A DNA stretch of 64,000 nt, taken from assembly GCF_001949145.1 (NCBI RefSeq), contig NW_019091449.1, forward strand, positions 97,723 to 161,722. The letters are read 5' to 3'. The notes below the pieces were generated by a model. That model saw nothing but the letters and a program-made list of their open reading frames with translations. It had not been told where the DNA came from and did no database searches. The DNA is from Acanthaster planci. Its lineage: Eukaryota > Echinodermata > Asteroidea > Valvatida > Acanthasteridae. The translations under genes were made by a program, and so were the position numbers. This document shows, piece by piece, positions 1 to 13,900 of this stretch; position 1 is the first letter of the stretch, and the number at the start of each line of letters is the position of its first letter.

Positions 1-2050
1 CCTCAATACAGCTACATGTACAATGCAAATAAACACTCACTTGCTCACTGGCATTTTTGTATCAAAGTTCACGCAAAAACAACACAAAGGTTACACTGTA
101 GAATCTTCACAACCAACAAGCTTCATTTTAACAAAAACCAAAATGCCACAACCTTGAAACAAATGTAAACACAATTAAGAATTTAATTCTGATATGAAAA
201 GGTTTCAGTAGTACATATGCATTGTAACTCCAAACAGTGAACTAATAAATTGCAATAAGAATGTTTACAAACATAAATGTTTATGCACCTGTACATGTTT
301 GCTCACTACTTTGTCTATATTTCAATGAAGCAGGACCAAAGTATACCAGTACATGTGCATGTAAATCCTTCAACTTCAAAAACACCTGAGCACTAAAGAT
401 TCAATGCATTTGGCCAATGTTAGGAAATAAACAAGATCCTTAAACTAATGAAATGAGCTTACAACATACATGTACATGATGTACAACACATACATAGAAA
501 ACAATGAAAAGAAGAAAAATATGACAAAAATGTGATTAATTAGTTTTTAATCAAACTTGCACAATGGTTAATTTACAGTACAGTAAGCACTGGTAGCAGG
601 ACGACCTTAACCAGAGCATCCCGGAACAAGTAACCGAGAGATAGCCACCAAACACCTTAGCCAAAACTTAGGGTAAGTTTGATCAACGACTATTAACCTC
701 GAGCAGAAACAAAAAAGGGTACATTTTTAAATGAAAATGACAGTTATTTGGTGCAAACTCACTATGTAGGCACAAGTTTTATGTGCATTTGGTGCGGGAC
801 ACGCTACCGTAAGTATAGTACATGCAACAAGTTTATGCTGAAATGTATGGTCTTCGCATGTGCGCCAAATACGCGCAGGAACCCATTACTTGAAATTAAA
901 TTACATGTATCTACGGTACATGTAGTTCATGTGACCAGGGACTCCTCACAGGAACTAATGATGTACACATGTACATGTACCAGTAGCGTACACGTACATG
1001 TCAGACTACTGCTGTTTATTACAGGTTTATTACATGTATATGTATATTACTGCTACTTTATTTACCATCTCAACTTCTGAAATTGGTTGTTTGATTCATG
1101 TGTTCAGTAACTTATCACACTGACACGATGGGGAAACTGCAGTGTGTCACATCATTTTGCACTTAACTTTCATGCAATACCACATGAACATGTATTATTC
1201 TTGCAAGGTGCACACTGTACATGTAATCAATAATGCAATTTACAAATCATGCGTTCGGTTTTTCAAGTACCAGTAAACTTTCTGAAAATCAGCATGAATT
1301 TTGGGGGCATCTCCATGTACCGGTTTACCGTACATACTGCGCGTATACATGCATGCAATTATGCATCAACTTCAAGTACATGTGTGAGAGTGTCTATGAC
1401 AAATTCCAAGCATTTTTCTTCAACACACACTGAACACAACCAACTACATGTACATGTGCATGTACATGTACATACATGTATGTACTGTACGTCAGTTACT
1501 TTGCCCAAGTCGGGGACTATGATGAAAGGATAGAGTTGGAGAAAACAAAACAAAACCTGAGATGGCAGGAGGGGGGTTGGGACAAATTCCAAGGACTACG
1601 AGGCATGGGGAGAGCGGACAACAGCGCTTAATGGCGGGACATTCCGCGAACGGTTTCCCCTCTGAGCTGGATTGCTTGTCAGAGAGCTGTGTGGGGGCAA
1701 GCACTGGCTTCCCTGGAGCCCTGTTTGTGCGAATGCCTGCGCTGGCAGGAGGGAATTCCTCAGACAGTGTCCTCAGTCATGCACAGAGTTCAAATAAACT
1801 TGTCCAGCCCTGAAGACAGCAACTCACTGTACATGAACTACATACACATAAATATACCGGATAGTACATGAACAAGTGTAGCAAGGCAGGGTGGTCAATT
1901 TCTTTAGCCTATTTACAGTGGCCTCTTCTTAATATAAACTCAGTTGGTAGAAATTATCGTAATAGCGAATACGAAGCCTCAGTCGTCCTGACTATGATCT
2001 CATACATGTATATGCACATGTACATGTACCGGTAAGTGCACAATGAATAC
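1..2050. other. AT-rich stretch without a recognisable gene
   Basis: I see no coding exon here. The stretch is AT-rich and contains many ACATGT/GTACAT palindromes. A somewhat GC-richer patch at about 1,560-1,800 has no protein similarity I recognise. Confidence 0.5.
1444..1490. repeat. ACATGT palindromic run
   Basis: This is a near-continuous run of overlapping ACATGT and GTACAT words, each self-complementary. Similar short runs recur at about 960-1,000, 2,000-2,035, 9,955-10,025, 15,840-15,852 and 44,725-44,760. They look like a genome-wide low-complexity signature rather than a single locus. Confidence 0.8.
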
Positions 2051-2269
2051 GGCCATTTTCCAATACTCGACCTCGGCTCCGTCTCAGGCTGGCACTGTTT
2101 TTTTCCACTATCTGACTTTGAAGTTGTAAGGGCAATAGTAAGTCTGATAGTGTCACAAAACATCAAGTAAGACGCAAAGGAGCAAAACATTACAGAACTT
2201 CAATTTAATTTGAATGCTTCAGGCCCACAATCGGGAATTGGAGACAAAGTTGAGTATTGGAAAACGGCC
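2051..2269. mobile_element. MITE with GGCC...GGCC inverted ends (copy 1)
   Basis: The left end reads GGCCATTTTCCAATACTC and the right end is its inverted complement. Read in reverse, the whole 219 bp aligns with the 242-bp element at 49,039-49,280, including the interior. No reading frame is shared, so this is a non-autonomous DNA element. The superfamily is not determined because I see no clear target-site duplication. Confidence 0.8.
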
Positions 2270-4754
2270 TAAGAGTGGCACTCCAAATTATGTCCAAACA
2301 AACATTTTGGCAAAGACTGGCCATATTTGTATGACAAAGGCTCAGCTGTAATTCATTTCTTTATAAAAATGAACCACTCAAGTTTTAAGCCACTCTACGC
2401 AAGTAACTCACAATATTAGTAATTAACATCAATTTTCTGAAAAGATAAACTCCAGAATGCATTTTTATGAATTATAATAGAACCTATGAGTGAATAGATT
2501 TAAAATCACTAAATCCACCATGTTCATGTTTCTCAAAGTTCGAAATTCAGAAATCCAAAAATAAACTGAAACATAAAACAAAACCCATTACCCAAATGAA
2601 CATACCAAATTAATCTGTCGAAAACCCACGAACATGTCCTGCAAACATTTGATAATCTACACTCATACATCTTGCTACATGTAATTTGGGGGAATTCATT
2701 AAACCTACATGTACTGTACATTAAATGTTTTCCTTTTGGGAATACACGACAGGCACACATATATGTACATGTATGCTTCCTATTGTTTCCGATCAACATC
2801 ATGTAATTATTCAATCATTCCCAAAACAGAATCACAAACAAGGTAGCGTACTAGTACTAAGCCTGGATTAATGATGGAAAGATAAACGTCCAACAGAATT
2901 TCAGCTACAGTACCCGTACGTGTATCTGTATATCTACGTCACTGTGCTCAGGCCCTCTAATAGACAATAAATAATAATACATGTACATGTATGAACATTT
3001 CACAAAAATATCTCATTCTCACCACACCGGTACCCTTTGTATGAGAGGGGGAAAAAGAAGAAATATTTGTGGCAATTCCTTTTTTTAATGAGCGGTCAAC
3101 AGTGAAAATCCCCGCGGGGGAGATTCGGAGTGTGTGAAGGGGCTATTACGTGTACGGTTGCCATAGATGTGTGATGAATAGCTGATCTGAAGAGCCTTTC
3201 TCTGAAGTTTCAACCCTTGGCATTCTGAGGGGGGAGCCTGGCCAGTGATCTCCAACAGTAAGCCCAGTGCAGTGAGAGCGGAGGCGTATGTACGGTATCT
3301 TTGTGTGTGTGTGTGTGACCCAGTCAAGCGCAGTGACGTCAGTGCAGGGGCTCAGGTCGCCCGGTGCTCGATTTCCTAAATGTTTGCCTACAGTGACATG
3401 CGTAATCGACTGATTCCTGCTGAGACAGCCTGCTTACCATATATAGCTGGAATAAGTGGACGGTGCTATTTTTAGCAGCCAGCACCTCAATGAGGCCTAT
3501 AAATAACCATGGAGGGGCTATTTTCACTCGTCTTTAGCCTTGTTGGGGCTTTGTACTGTGGTCCGCTGCTCTGATAGGACTTTTTCCACCTTTTGTCTGT
3601 ACAGAGATTTGCTGACACTTTTCAGATATTATTTTGGATCCAAGTTGTTCAACTGAGCTTACAAAAAGCTGAAATGATTACCAAAACCAGGAGAAAAGGG
3701 TATTAGAACTGTGACTCAGCAGAACATGCATGTGACGTGAAAGTAACTATTGTATTTAACTAGGAACATGTACAATACAAAATCTGGGTATAAAATGATT
3801 ACAATATCCATGGTTAATCAGCATCTACGCAAAAATGCAGACACCGAGCGTCTCACTATCTAAAGGTGTGGTCATGCATTCAAATGGAAAGTTGAAAAGC
3901 TAGATGTACTGGGTGGATGCATGCAAATTTTTCCATTTTGCATTTTGTAATCTTCAGCAAGACTCTAGCTGACCTATCTTGTGGTAAGAATTGGAAGCCA
4001 GGTTCTTTTGATAGGTTGTGGTTTGTGTCAGCTGCTACAGACATGTCATCAATCATTGCTGACTTTCGCTTCTCATAAATGGAGGGAAAACATTTCAATC
4101 CAGTAGAGTTGGAGATAACAGTATGAAATGAATTCAGAAGTTCATATGTTTTTTAACAGGTGTAGTTGGCAAAAAGAAATTGATACTGTGTACATGTAAC
4201 TACTTGAACTTTTACTTAGAAAAAGGGGTAAACAGCAAACTGTAAAAACAAGAACACCCAACCGTACATGTAACTCATTTCAAGAGACTTTTCAACCTGC
4301 AATGTACAATTTCACAAAAGGGATAGAAACTGCACAATGCAATTCCCACTTGGTAGGGAAAAATCTGAGGCCTCACTCAGACGGCATTTGCAACAGATTA
4401 TCTGCAGGAAGCACACGGAGCAGTGAGTCATGAGCACAGAAAGCTCATGAGCCCAAACATATGCGTCAAAAAACAACACGTGCTGCGGATTGGGCCACCT
4501 GTGGCACCTAGTACCATGATGTTTGGGCATCAGAATTTGGCAAGGGAAGAAACGAGGGGAGGGGTTCAGTGTAACGGGAGTGTGGGCGGCTTGTGGGATC
4601 GTGCAGGCCATTTGGTAACTCTGTTAGACGTGTCTGCAGCCACCTTTAACTGGCCTACAATTTCAAGCAGCATCCAAGTACATGTCATTTGGGCACACCC
4701 TCGTTACCGCACATTTCCACAACCAAAGCTTTTGTCAAGAGTCAGCAGCCGATT
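2270..4754. other. No gene seen; one TG microsatellite
   Basis: I support no exon here. A (TG)n run of about 16 bp lies at 3,302-3,317. GC-richer patches at 3,100-3,540 and 4,420-4,770 have short open frames without recognisable similarity or splice structure. Confidence 0.5.
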
Positions 4755-4925
4755 TCACGATGCTTAACACAATGTCGCAACTCCATTTATGCCACATTTT
4801 ATTGTGTAAGTTACGCCACAGATTAAGACAGATTTAACGAAACTTACGCACTGCGTAAGTCCGCGACTTATGCAATAAATTATGGTGTAACTTACGCAGT
4901 CATTTTAGGTGATGTAAGTTGCACC
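4755..4925. repeat. Inverted-repeat block built from TAAGTTACGC / ACTTACGCA words
   Basis: Several forward and reverse copies of ACTTACGC-type words occur within 170 bp. The core at 4,842-4,860 is an exact palindrome with 9-bp arms (ACTTACGCA and TGCGTAAGT) around one central base. Outer words at about 4,806 and 4,893 are also inverted relative to each other. It is probably a degenerate foldback element; I cannot place it in a family. Confidence 0.6.
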
Positions 4926-7775
4926 AAACAAAGTGAAAATGAATGATTTGACTAGCTTATCCTATTCAGTGAAGCCTCATGATTGTCAAATTTACCAGGC
5001 TTATATGAGAAACGAACAACTTTGTTGAAGGTGATAAGAAACTTATTTGGTTGCGAGAAAACTGCAAGATTTTTTGTCGTGTTCCGAAGAAGAAAAGAAG
5101 AAAACTTCTTTAAAATGGCGGGAGGAAGTGATTCAAAACTGTTTGATGACTGCTAATATATTGGAAAGCAACAACCATTGTAAAAGCCATTTTCATCCTT
5201 GTCCAAGAAATTTAATATTATTAAAACATGGTGCAGCTACGCAACCTTTTGTGAAATCGAACTTGTATATTGCGCAGCTATGGCATAAATTTGTGGCGCA
5301 AGGCCTACACACGGTACAAAGTTAGGCCATGTTTCGTGAAATTGGCTGCCGGTCTAGACGCGAGAGCTACTGTACATGGGGCGGGAGAGCTACAAGCTTA
5401 ATCTTCACTTGTTGAAAACTCCATGTAAGCAAATGTTATTTCCTAAGATTCTTAACAGATGCATGTGTTTGTCCTATCAAACTATTATCTTTTTGGTGGA
5501 AGATTGCATGTGGTACATACATTTAACATTGTAAGCCTCCTTTAATAAACAATAAAATATGTCCATTTACTGAAGGAAGTAAAAAACCATTTTGAAATTT
5601 AATAGAAAAATTCAAATTTCTGTACTATTTTCAAAGAAGGGGAAAAGCCTTCTTATTTCACCATTTGAAGGAAACACATGTCCCAGTACATGTAGCGTAT
5701 GTACGAGTAGATATCCGTTTTGAAAAACTTTAAGGGCATTAACTAATTTGTTGCTCTGCGCTACAACGCAAGACCTAACTTTTTAATAGCTGGCTATGCA
5801 CCATCTGTGAAGACATTGGACTTGTCCCACAAATGCGTAAAAGTACGTAATTTGTGCACATCCCGCAGACACTTCCGGGCATTAACACGATTACTAAACT
5901 GAGATTTGGAGGCTCCAATTAATCTACTGCATCCTGACATTTGATACTACAGTGTGATAACACTTTTTTTCCCTTTTTTGTTTCTTCTTTTTAAAAGTTA
6001 ATGCCACCTCAACACAGTTAGCCCAAGAGTTCCGGTGCACATAACCAAGGCTTGATAAAATACTGGGGGGGTAGGGGGGAAAACACTAGACCGACCGTAA
6101 ATTTAGGTTATCTTCCCGGTTCATATTTATTCATTTTCAAGAAGGCTGTTTTGCCAGTGAGCATGTGCACAGTGTGCATGTACAAGTTACTTCATGAGAC
6201 CAGCGTATGCGCATGTATGAAACCTCCGTATTTCTTTCCACATCATACTGCTATCGGCATTTACAACATATTTCTTGGGTTAATTCTGAGGGTTCACATC
6301 AACTTTTACTTCTGGTATGTGGAATATAACTAGTATTTTGGTTAAGAAATCTTGAAACTTCTTGATGACTGAAGTCTACTTTTTTCAATGCTACATGTAG
6401 GTTTGTTACAGTACACATACGGTATACAGTACACACTGTACATGTATACCTGGTACATTAATATAGAAACTATTTAAGAACAGATCCAGAACCAAATTTT
6501 CCAGGGGGCCAAACTTATTTTTAAGGGGCCACAATTTTTTCAAATTTTTTATGTAAGTGTAACCTTTTATGGCCTTTGTGAGGGGGTGTGGGACATTTAG
6601 GAGCTTTTACACGCTTTTGAAGGAAGGGAAATCAAATAAACCCCAACATTTCCATGGTTCCCACCCCCCTTCTGTAGTAAATACAGTGATTACTAAGAAT
6701 GTATACATTTCAGAACAGCGTAAAGAACTACAGATTTAGATAGAGTAACTCTGCAAAAGCCAACCAGATACAGTAATCTTTATTAACAGGGACATCTGTT
6801 TGGACGTTAAGCCATGAAAATTTATTGTGCATTATGAACAGAAAAAATGCAATTTTGTATTCTCAAATACGGGCAAGTCAGGTTTTTTTTTTCTCCCAAC
6901 TTGCATACTACAGAATACAAAGTAGTCAGGGGCATTGTGACCAAGGGGGTGTGGCACACCTACCAATAATTAATTCCAGTCAGCAAATAGAGCTTCTGTC
7001 TGCAAATGAATCCAAAATTGGTGCATAAAATGATACATACATGTACTGGTACATGTAGGTTGGCCATCGGCATTTCTGCTGAAGCATAAAATGTAACGTT
7101 CCACAGATTTCCATTTTCTGCACTTTTTAAAGTTGATAAGAAACCAGGTTGACAAACAAGTTACAAGTCGGCAAACTGATTCTGGCACTTCATCCCCTCC
7201 CCAAGAAAATGCCTTCGCTACACCCCTGAAAGTTATAATGGACTCATACCTCAATGTTCTCTAAATCTGCAACCAAATTAGCCATTCTGGTGAGACAGGG
7301 CATAATTACAGTATCTCAAATGCTGACAACAAACACTTGCTGGGACGTGACAAGGTTACGCCATCTATTGATGGCTGGGACTGAAAATGACCCATGACCT
7401 TTGGGCATGCACTCCAGAGGGCACTCTCTGACACAGTGGTAGATTTTGCAAACTGGGCATTTGGTATTTAATACTGTCTGCTGAGCAGAGACCTTCAATG
7501 GAGGTGAAACTTGAACTTTTGCAACAAATTTTCTTGTGATACATTCTACGTATACTAGTACATGTACCTTGCAAGTTATTAAATAACAGGAGGGAAAGTA
7601 ATCTCTTAAACAAAAAAAAAATGAAGATGAAAGAGGGTGGGGAAGGGGGAACCCAGTGGCCCCCCTTGAATCACGACTAGTCTCATTACTAATGCGAGCC
7701 AATAACACGATCCTCTACCTCAATCCTGCAGAATCTGCAACCAATTTGTTCTGTGCTTCCTGGTTTTTTCCAAAC
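4926..7775. other. No gene seen
   Basis: AT-rich sequence with scattered ACATGT words. Short open frames, such as one at 5,047-5,325, have low-complexity composition and no domain or splice evidence. Confidence 0.5.
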
Positions 7776-7778
7776 TAA

Positions 7779-7903
7779 GGCTGCATCCGAATCTCTTGTC
7801 TAGAGCTACAAGTAGGTCTAGGTCTTCGCTCCATTGGAAATGTGTGGAGACGCATAGACAATAGACCTAGCCGTAGCTCTGGAAGCCTGTTTCGGATGCG
7901 GCC
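7779..7903. mobile_element. Palindromic MITE, PIF/Harbinger-like
   Basis: The ends are GGCTGCATCCGAA and the inverted complement of GGCCGCATCCGAA. Imperfect pairing continues about 50 bp inward, including TAGGTCTA and AGAGCTAC words on both arms. A 3-bp TAA flanks each side (7,776-7,778 and 7,904-7,906). A 3-bp TWA target duplication with G-rich ends is typical of PIF/Harbinger elements. The element is 125 bp and has no coding capacity. Confidence 0.7.
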
Positions 7904-8510
7904 TAAGTGTATACAGAGAGAACGCACCTGAAACTGGATGCACAGAATTTGTGGCAGGGTTACTCTACTACCCACAGGAGGTGGAACTACTCAAGCAGCT
8001 GCCAGGGAACCAATTAGAACGTAATAAGAGCTGGATCGAGAGCACCACTCTTGTTAAGTCTCAGCAGTGAAGGCACTGGAAGGACGCAAAGAGTTGGCTC
8101 GTATGGTCTCCCCAAGCTGATCAAGGCTATCCCTTCACAATAGCCCGAACACCAATGCCTGTGATTTCCAATTACAGATCACCATCGGTGCCCACAAAGA
8201 AAATCAACTGAAATGATTGCAGAAATCCACAGAGAAACCTTAGCTGCCAGGCACACCTTCACAGACAAGACTGACTCTGAATTCTAGGGCATCATGGCTT
8301 TTGAAGAAATGACTGTAACCACAGTGTAACTGTGCAAAAGGGCAGTGGGGCCAGTACACTACTGTTTGTCAATGGGGTACTAACAAGGTATAAACATTTT
8401 TTTTCCATTTCAACATATACATGAAGCATCTCTTCTCTTTTTATCCTACATGTATATGTACGATATGCAAGTCTAGTTTCACGTACAGGTAGCCAGCAGT
8501 TCATAATAGT

Positions 8511-9446
8511 AGTGTTGGGCAATTCCAGCATTTTTGGTATCGATTCCGATTCCGTCAAGGAAGAGTGATTTCACTCAGAATTGATTCCAATTTTTACATG
8601 TGTGAATGCCATGTTGAGCTCGCCTGATATTACATGCATTTGGAAGTTGTTTCCTAAACACTCCTAAGTGTCATTAAAAATTATCTCTTTTTATTGCATC
8701 GCAAACATAAAAGATTTATTATCATTACAGGTTTATAAATTGGAAGCACACCATTTATGGGGTACGATTATCAATCTACGTAGCCCGCCAGCTTTCAATT
8801 TTTCCAGTTTTTATATAAGTGACCATGAGTTCTAAAATGTGTATTTGACAAGAAAGAAACATAAAGTACATGTATGTACCTTCATCACGGTGCATATCTC
8901 ACAGATACAAACATGAAGCATCTGCAAAGAAACGCTTGCAGTCGGCCCAAAGCCACATGTCCGTGCACCAACGGAGAGCGGTCGATGCATGCAGGACTAA
9001 TAGAACCATGTATGAATACCGATCTCCAACCAGGCCAATGCCATTGCCGATCTCGCCCGCTTCTCTTTCTTATGGATGGTTTCAGTTTAGTTGGCAAACC
9101 CTAGAAATGTTTGACTTGAAATAACTTTGGATTGCTGATTTTATGGAAGATTGCATTTATACTGCCAAGGTTTGTGGGATTTGGGGGATTTTCAAAAAGC
9201 TGCCATCACAGGAATTTTCGAATGCTTCAACAATTACATGCATTTCTGGTATTTCACGGTAAAGGGAGAATTAATGTCGGGCTAAGGGGTGCATTGTTTA
9301 GGTCGCTGGACTGTTCCTGGAATCGGATCTCCAGGTTAAGGAATAAGCGGCGGCCTGGATTCCATTCCTCACAAAAGTGGAATCACGACTCTGATTCCAA
9401 ATTTGGAATCGGTTCTACCCCATTCCAGCATGGATTCGCCCAAGGT
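8511..9446. mobile_element. Degenerate GATTCC-rich hAT-like element
   Basis: The left end AGTGTTGGGCAATTCC resembles common hAT ends. The right end contains GATTCGCCCAAGG in inverted orientation. GATTCC and GGAATC words cluster near both ends (8,540-8,590 and 9,310-9,425). I found no target duplication and no transposase frame, so the limits are approximate. Confidence 0.4.
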
Positions 9447-9587
9447 AAAAGTCCATGACGTACATGCAGTTAATGTCAATGAAAAAAGGGATAACCAAAT
9501 GAATTCCTTGTGCACTAAAGAAATCTATATGCATATTGAATACATGTACATACATTTTAATTTAATTTTTTTAAGCACACTGAAAAT

Positions 9588-10968
9588 CAGGGTTGCTGAT
9601 TTTTTTTTTCAGAAATCAGATTTCTTAAAATTTAAACCGGGTTTCTTTGATTTAAATCAGATTTTTTAAATAAAATTGGAGACAAGTTGGCTCAATTGTC
9701 TATTTAAAAGCAAGCAAATTACATGTAGTTGCATGTGTAACAGTTTTCTTTTAGTTATTTGCTTTGTTACAAAAATTACACAAATTTGAATTTGAATTGA
9801 AATTTAAATCAAGTACCGGTAATTTGATTGGGATTCACAAACCACCATCTCTTAGCCTTAACCCTAACCATCTTGAACCCAACAAGGTTATGCAGGATTT
9901 CAATGGTCCCTGGGAGTTAGGGTTAATGAAATGCATGCAGTATAACACCTACAGGTACATGTACATGTACCCACAGAGAAGACACTTCCTGCAGAGACAA
10001 GTACTGGTACACGTACATGTACACTGTACAAACCAAGTACCGTACTAACGGTGAAGAGTGTACCAGGTTTTAAATCAAACTCTGAGTTTTGACAAAGCTA
10101 GAGTTCACAAGAATTGTAATGGTACTTACACTGTATACATGTATCAAATGACTAACGAGTGAGAAACATGCCATGAACATGTACATGCATTTATTTTACA
10201 TGCTGTATGTACCAGTGGGTACAAAATGCTGGTACATGTATGTTACCTTGTGTGTAAAAAGCAGTCTTGTTTTGTTTGTGATCCAGCTCCACAGGGCAGA
10301 CTTACATGAAGGCCTGATTAAAAATCACTTCATTAAGGTCATTTATTCAAACCCTCCAGTTGTCATATCAGTCAAAATCAGTCCAATTTCCCAAATGTGT
10401 CTGTGTATGGGGGGAAATCAAGTGGAAGGCATTTTTGACTGTTTTTGACAGTTAAAACAGAAGGAGGGTCACTGCATAATGACCAACATGTCTAATCTCA
10501 CTAAAATACATGTGTACCTGTAAAAGCTAGATGTACACTGTACTGATACTTTACCGTGTTCAACTCTGAAATGTGCAATTCAAATAAAGTAAAATGAAAT
10601 CATGATTATAAATCCTTTGCATCAAATTCACTTACTGAATCCAAAAAGCTGATTTAAATCAAATCAAGTGGATTGAAATGAACAAAAAATCTTGCCAACC
10701 CAGACTGTATGTAACACGTGTGCATTCATACATGTACTTCTTTAAAACTTGATACTGGAAAGCTCACTGAGGGGGATTGGTTATTTAAAATTTGTAAAAC
10801 TAGCAAAAATTTCCAATGAGTAAAAAATAATTCAAAAATTTAAACTTTCGTACCTTTTTCCCCAAAAAATTAAATATTCATTTAAACAATATTTTTTTTA
10901 AAATCATTGGATTGAAATAGCGATTTAAATCGGTGATTTAAATCAGTGGTTTAAATCAGCCAACCCAG
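9588..10968. mobile_element. hAT-type DNA element with 8-bp target duplication
   Basis: The left end is CAGGGTTGCTGATTT and the right end is the inverted complement of CTGGGTTGGCTGATTT. The 8-mer CTGAAAAT flanks both sides exactly (9,580-9,587 and 10,969-10,976), the duplication size of hAT transposition. The ends are rich in the palindrome GATTTAAATC. A further internal end at about 10,625-10,702 (GATTTAAATC to CCAACCCAG) suggests nested or rearranged copies. No transposase is visible in 1.38 kb, so it is non-autonomous. A piggyBac-like hairpin sits inside at 9,858. Confidence 0.8.
9858..9926. mobile_element. piggyBac-like hairpin MITE (copy 1), nested in the hAT element
   Basis: TTAA flanks both sides, followed inward by CCCTAAC on the left and GTTAGGG on the right. 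TTAA target duplications with CCCT-starting ends are the mark of piggyBac transposition. This copy is 69 bp including both TTAA sites and its middle has diverged from the 59-bp copies. Confidence 0.65.
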
Positions 10969-10976
10969 CTGAAAAT

Positions 10977-13900
10977 AACTATATTAACACCTGCATGCAT
11001 AGTACAGGTGTCCGAATTCTTTAGAATGAGTACTTAACAATGTAGATGATGAGCCAACCACTCAGTTTGCACTAACAATGCATAACATTTTCAGTGGAAA
11101 TGAAAACATCCTCTCTTGATGATAAACACACTTAAAAAATTATATTTTACTTCAACAGAAAAAAATTACCTTATTCCTAATCTCCTTTCACTGTAAAACG
11201 GACAAACTTCAATTAAGCACAGGAATATGATGTCTTATGACCCCAAACTTTGGGTCATTTCACCAGTTCACCATCGATCTTTGAAAAGGACTTGCAGGCT
11301 CCTGTTTAGGAACTGGCAAAACCTCCTGCCATTTCAAATTAAGCCAATGTTTGTGGGCCAGGTGCTAACAAGACATACCAGCGACAGGATTTTAGCTTCA
11401 AAACATCCTTCTCCTTGTCTCTTATCTCTTTGACTCATAAATTTAGGACCCCTTGAATTCTATAATTAACCTTCCCCTATCCAGGGCAGCAGACAATTAC
11501 CCCTCCCCCCAAAAAAGTTGGAAGTTCAAAGGCCATTTCCTTAAGACAAAACGGATTTTAGTCATGCTAGCTCAGCTGACATTTCTTAACACCCCTTGCT
11601 CATCTGGTCAGAGAGTTAACCCACTGATCTACAAGTCAACAATTTTTTGCTGGATTCAAAGAGTGTATTTGGCAAAATGCAGTTTACCAGTCACATCAGT
11701 TCGGAAGGAGCACTGATGGTGATTTTCTTACAGGTTGAGCACAGTGCTACATGTACTAATACATACCCATGTATAAACTGCTAGAGCATTACCTTGCAAA
11801 GTGAAGCCAGCTGGTTACATTAATGGTGGTGAACAAACTTATGGAAAATTTGAAATTTGGCACGGCTTTTGTGCCGATATATATGCATCTGTATTCGATG
11901 TCAACATAGCCAGCACACCCAAAAACCTACTCACAGTCATTAAATAAGTGTTTAGTTGAATTTGCTCACTATAAACTTTACAAATGCTTGCATGCAGTCA
12001 TGTACATGTACTACAGTGTCAGAAAATATTTCATCTGCAAATGCTGTATTATGGAATTCATTCCATCTTAGTTTAGTATTGTCTACATTCTACAAATTAC
12101 GCGCATGAATTCAAAATGTCCGTGCTAAGCAGGCGTCTAAGCTTCTCCATGCAAGGAAGGAGCTAGCGCTCTAATAATTTAATATACAGGTGGTCTATGG
12201 GTCAGAGGCTTATTTAAAAACTACACGTATGTACCACCAAGGACAAACATGTTGCATAACAGTTAACAAATGACACAAACGCGTAGCGGCAGAAAAACTG
12301 TGTAGTACTGGATCGTGTAACAGAAGCACTGAACACGAGCTCAGGAAATATGCTCAAAGATGGTATTATTGTGTCTTAAATACTGAAGGTAAACTTCCAT
12401 AAGTTTCCATTTCTGATGCCCAGCTACAGTACCTGTTCTATTTCAGCAACGACTCAGCATTTGCTACCGGATGCAGTCCAATCAGTCCTATCATGCATGC
12501 ACATACGCAGCTCTTGATCAAGTGCCAAAGCTCCCATCAGTAACCAATGTCAAGCACACAAACTATGTACAGTTCACACGAGCTCAGCAATCACTACAGG
12601 GAAAAACTGAGGATCGTTGCCCACGCTGTGGCAACTGAAATAACAACGGCTGCATACTTTTTAGGAAGGAAGTTATTAGTTTGAAGATAATCAATTATAA
12701 ATGATGCGTAACTTCCATTTCTACATTCTCTCAATAAGTATCACACAACCTGTTCACATCTTTAGTTTGGTAGAAGCATAAAACTCTTTATTTCCATCCA
12801 CAGTCTTTGACCTTTGACCTAGTCACTCCTGATGTCTTTTTAGATTTAGGGGGACTGCAGCGAATCACTTTCATCTTAAAATAACCCACCATTTGTGAGC
12901 GACTTAAAAGTTAATTTGATGTTTGTTCGGCTTTCATAGTTGCTCCCCTGAAACAGTACAACTTCTTCACATATTGTTGGAATCACTGCAGATCCTTTGC
13001 CAACTCTTATTCCCTGTCCGGTCCACATTCTTTTACTCTCAGAGAAGTAAGGGAAGGAGTGGGAAGTTCCCGGCCGGACACCAGCAAGGAACTCCCCCCT
13101 GGCAGGGGAAATGCCCCCAGCTTGCACATTGAAAGTCAGTAACTTTACATGGAGGAAAATATGTTTGCCTCCGTTTGCCTTGGAGCAGGTTAGTGCATGT
13201 ACCGGTACATTGTAAGCACTGGCTGCACTTGTACCAGCAGAGTTGTTGAGCCTAAAACTGTAATTGGATTCATTTCACAAACATCCCCTCGATGATTTGG
13301 ATGTTTTCTAAATGCCACTGATAATGAGAATATGAACAATTCCTCAGTGCTCCGATGAACGTCTGGTGGGCGGTTCATTTTTGTTTCGCTCACCCATGGG
13401 GCAAATTAAGCGGTGTCTTCGTAGTGGCCTGTGGAAGTTCTGCTTGTCGGGCCACTACGCACCAGAGCACAGTGGGGCTGCTGGCGCAGTCCCATGCTGC
13501 TGACCAAATCGCTCAAATGTCAGCAGGTGGGGGGTGCTGGGGGGAAGAGGGGAGGCAGGAAGCTCTATAGACGGGGGACACACACCGGAATGACATCAGT
13601 TGCAACAAACTCTTGGCAGGGTGCCACCTGCAATATGTGTGATGTCATCATGAATACGTTACAGCTGCTCTTTCGGATAAAAAAAGTGCAACAAGAAAAA
13701 GGAAGCGAAAATGTCATCCAGCATGAGTTATGGATTTGGGACAAAGCACCTGAGAGAGTGAAACTTACTCAAAGGAAAAACTTTTGGCAACAATAGAGAA
13801 TCCTCTATCCTTACATCAATCAGGGGTGTGAGTGGCCACTTAAATTAAAGCTGAAAACAGGTAACAAAAAAGTCCCCATACTTTATAACAGACCTGGGGT

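Noticed and set aside
3302-3317. TG microsatellite, and similar CA (26,385-26,405), AAT and poly-A tracts
   Set aside because: Ordinary simple repeats with no positional meaning.
12876-13796. GC-richer island with overlapping frames on both strands
   Set aside because: No recognisable protein, no consistent splice sites, and both strands are equally open.
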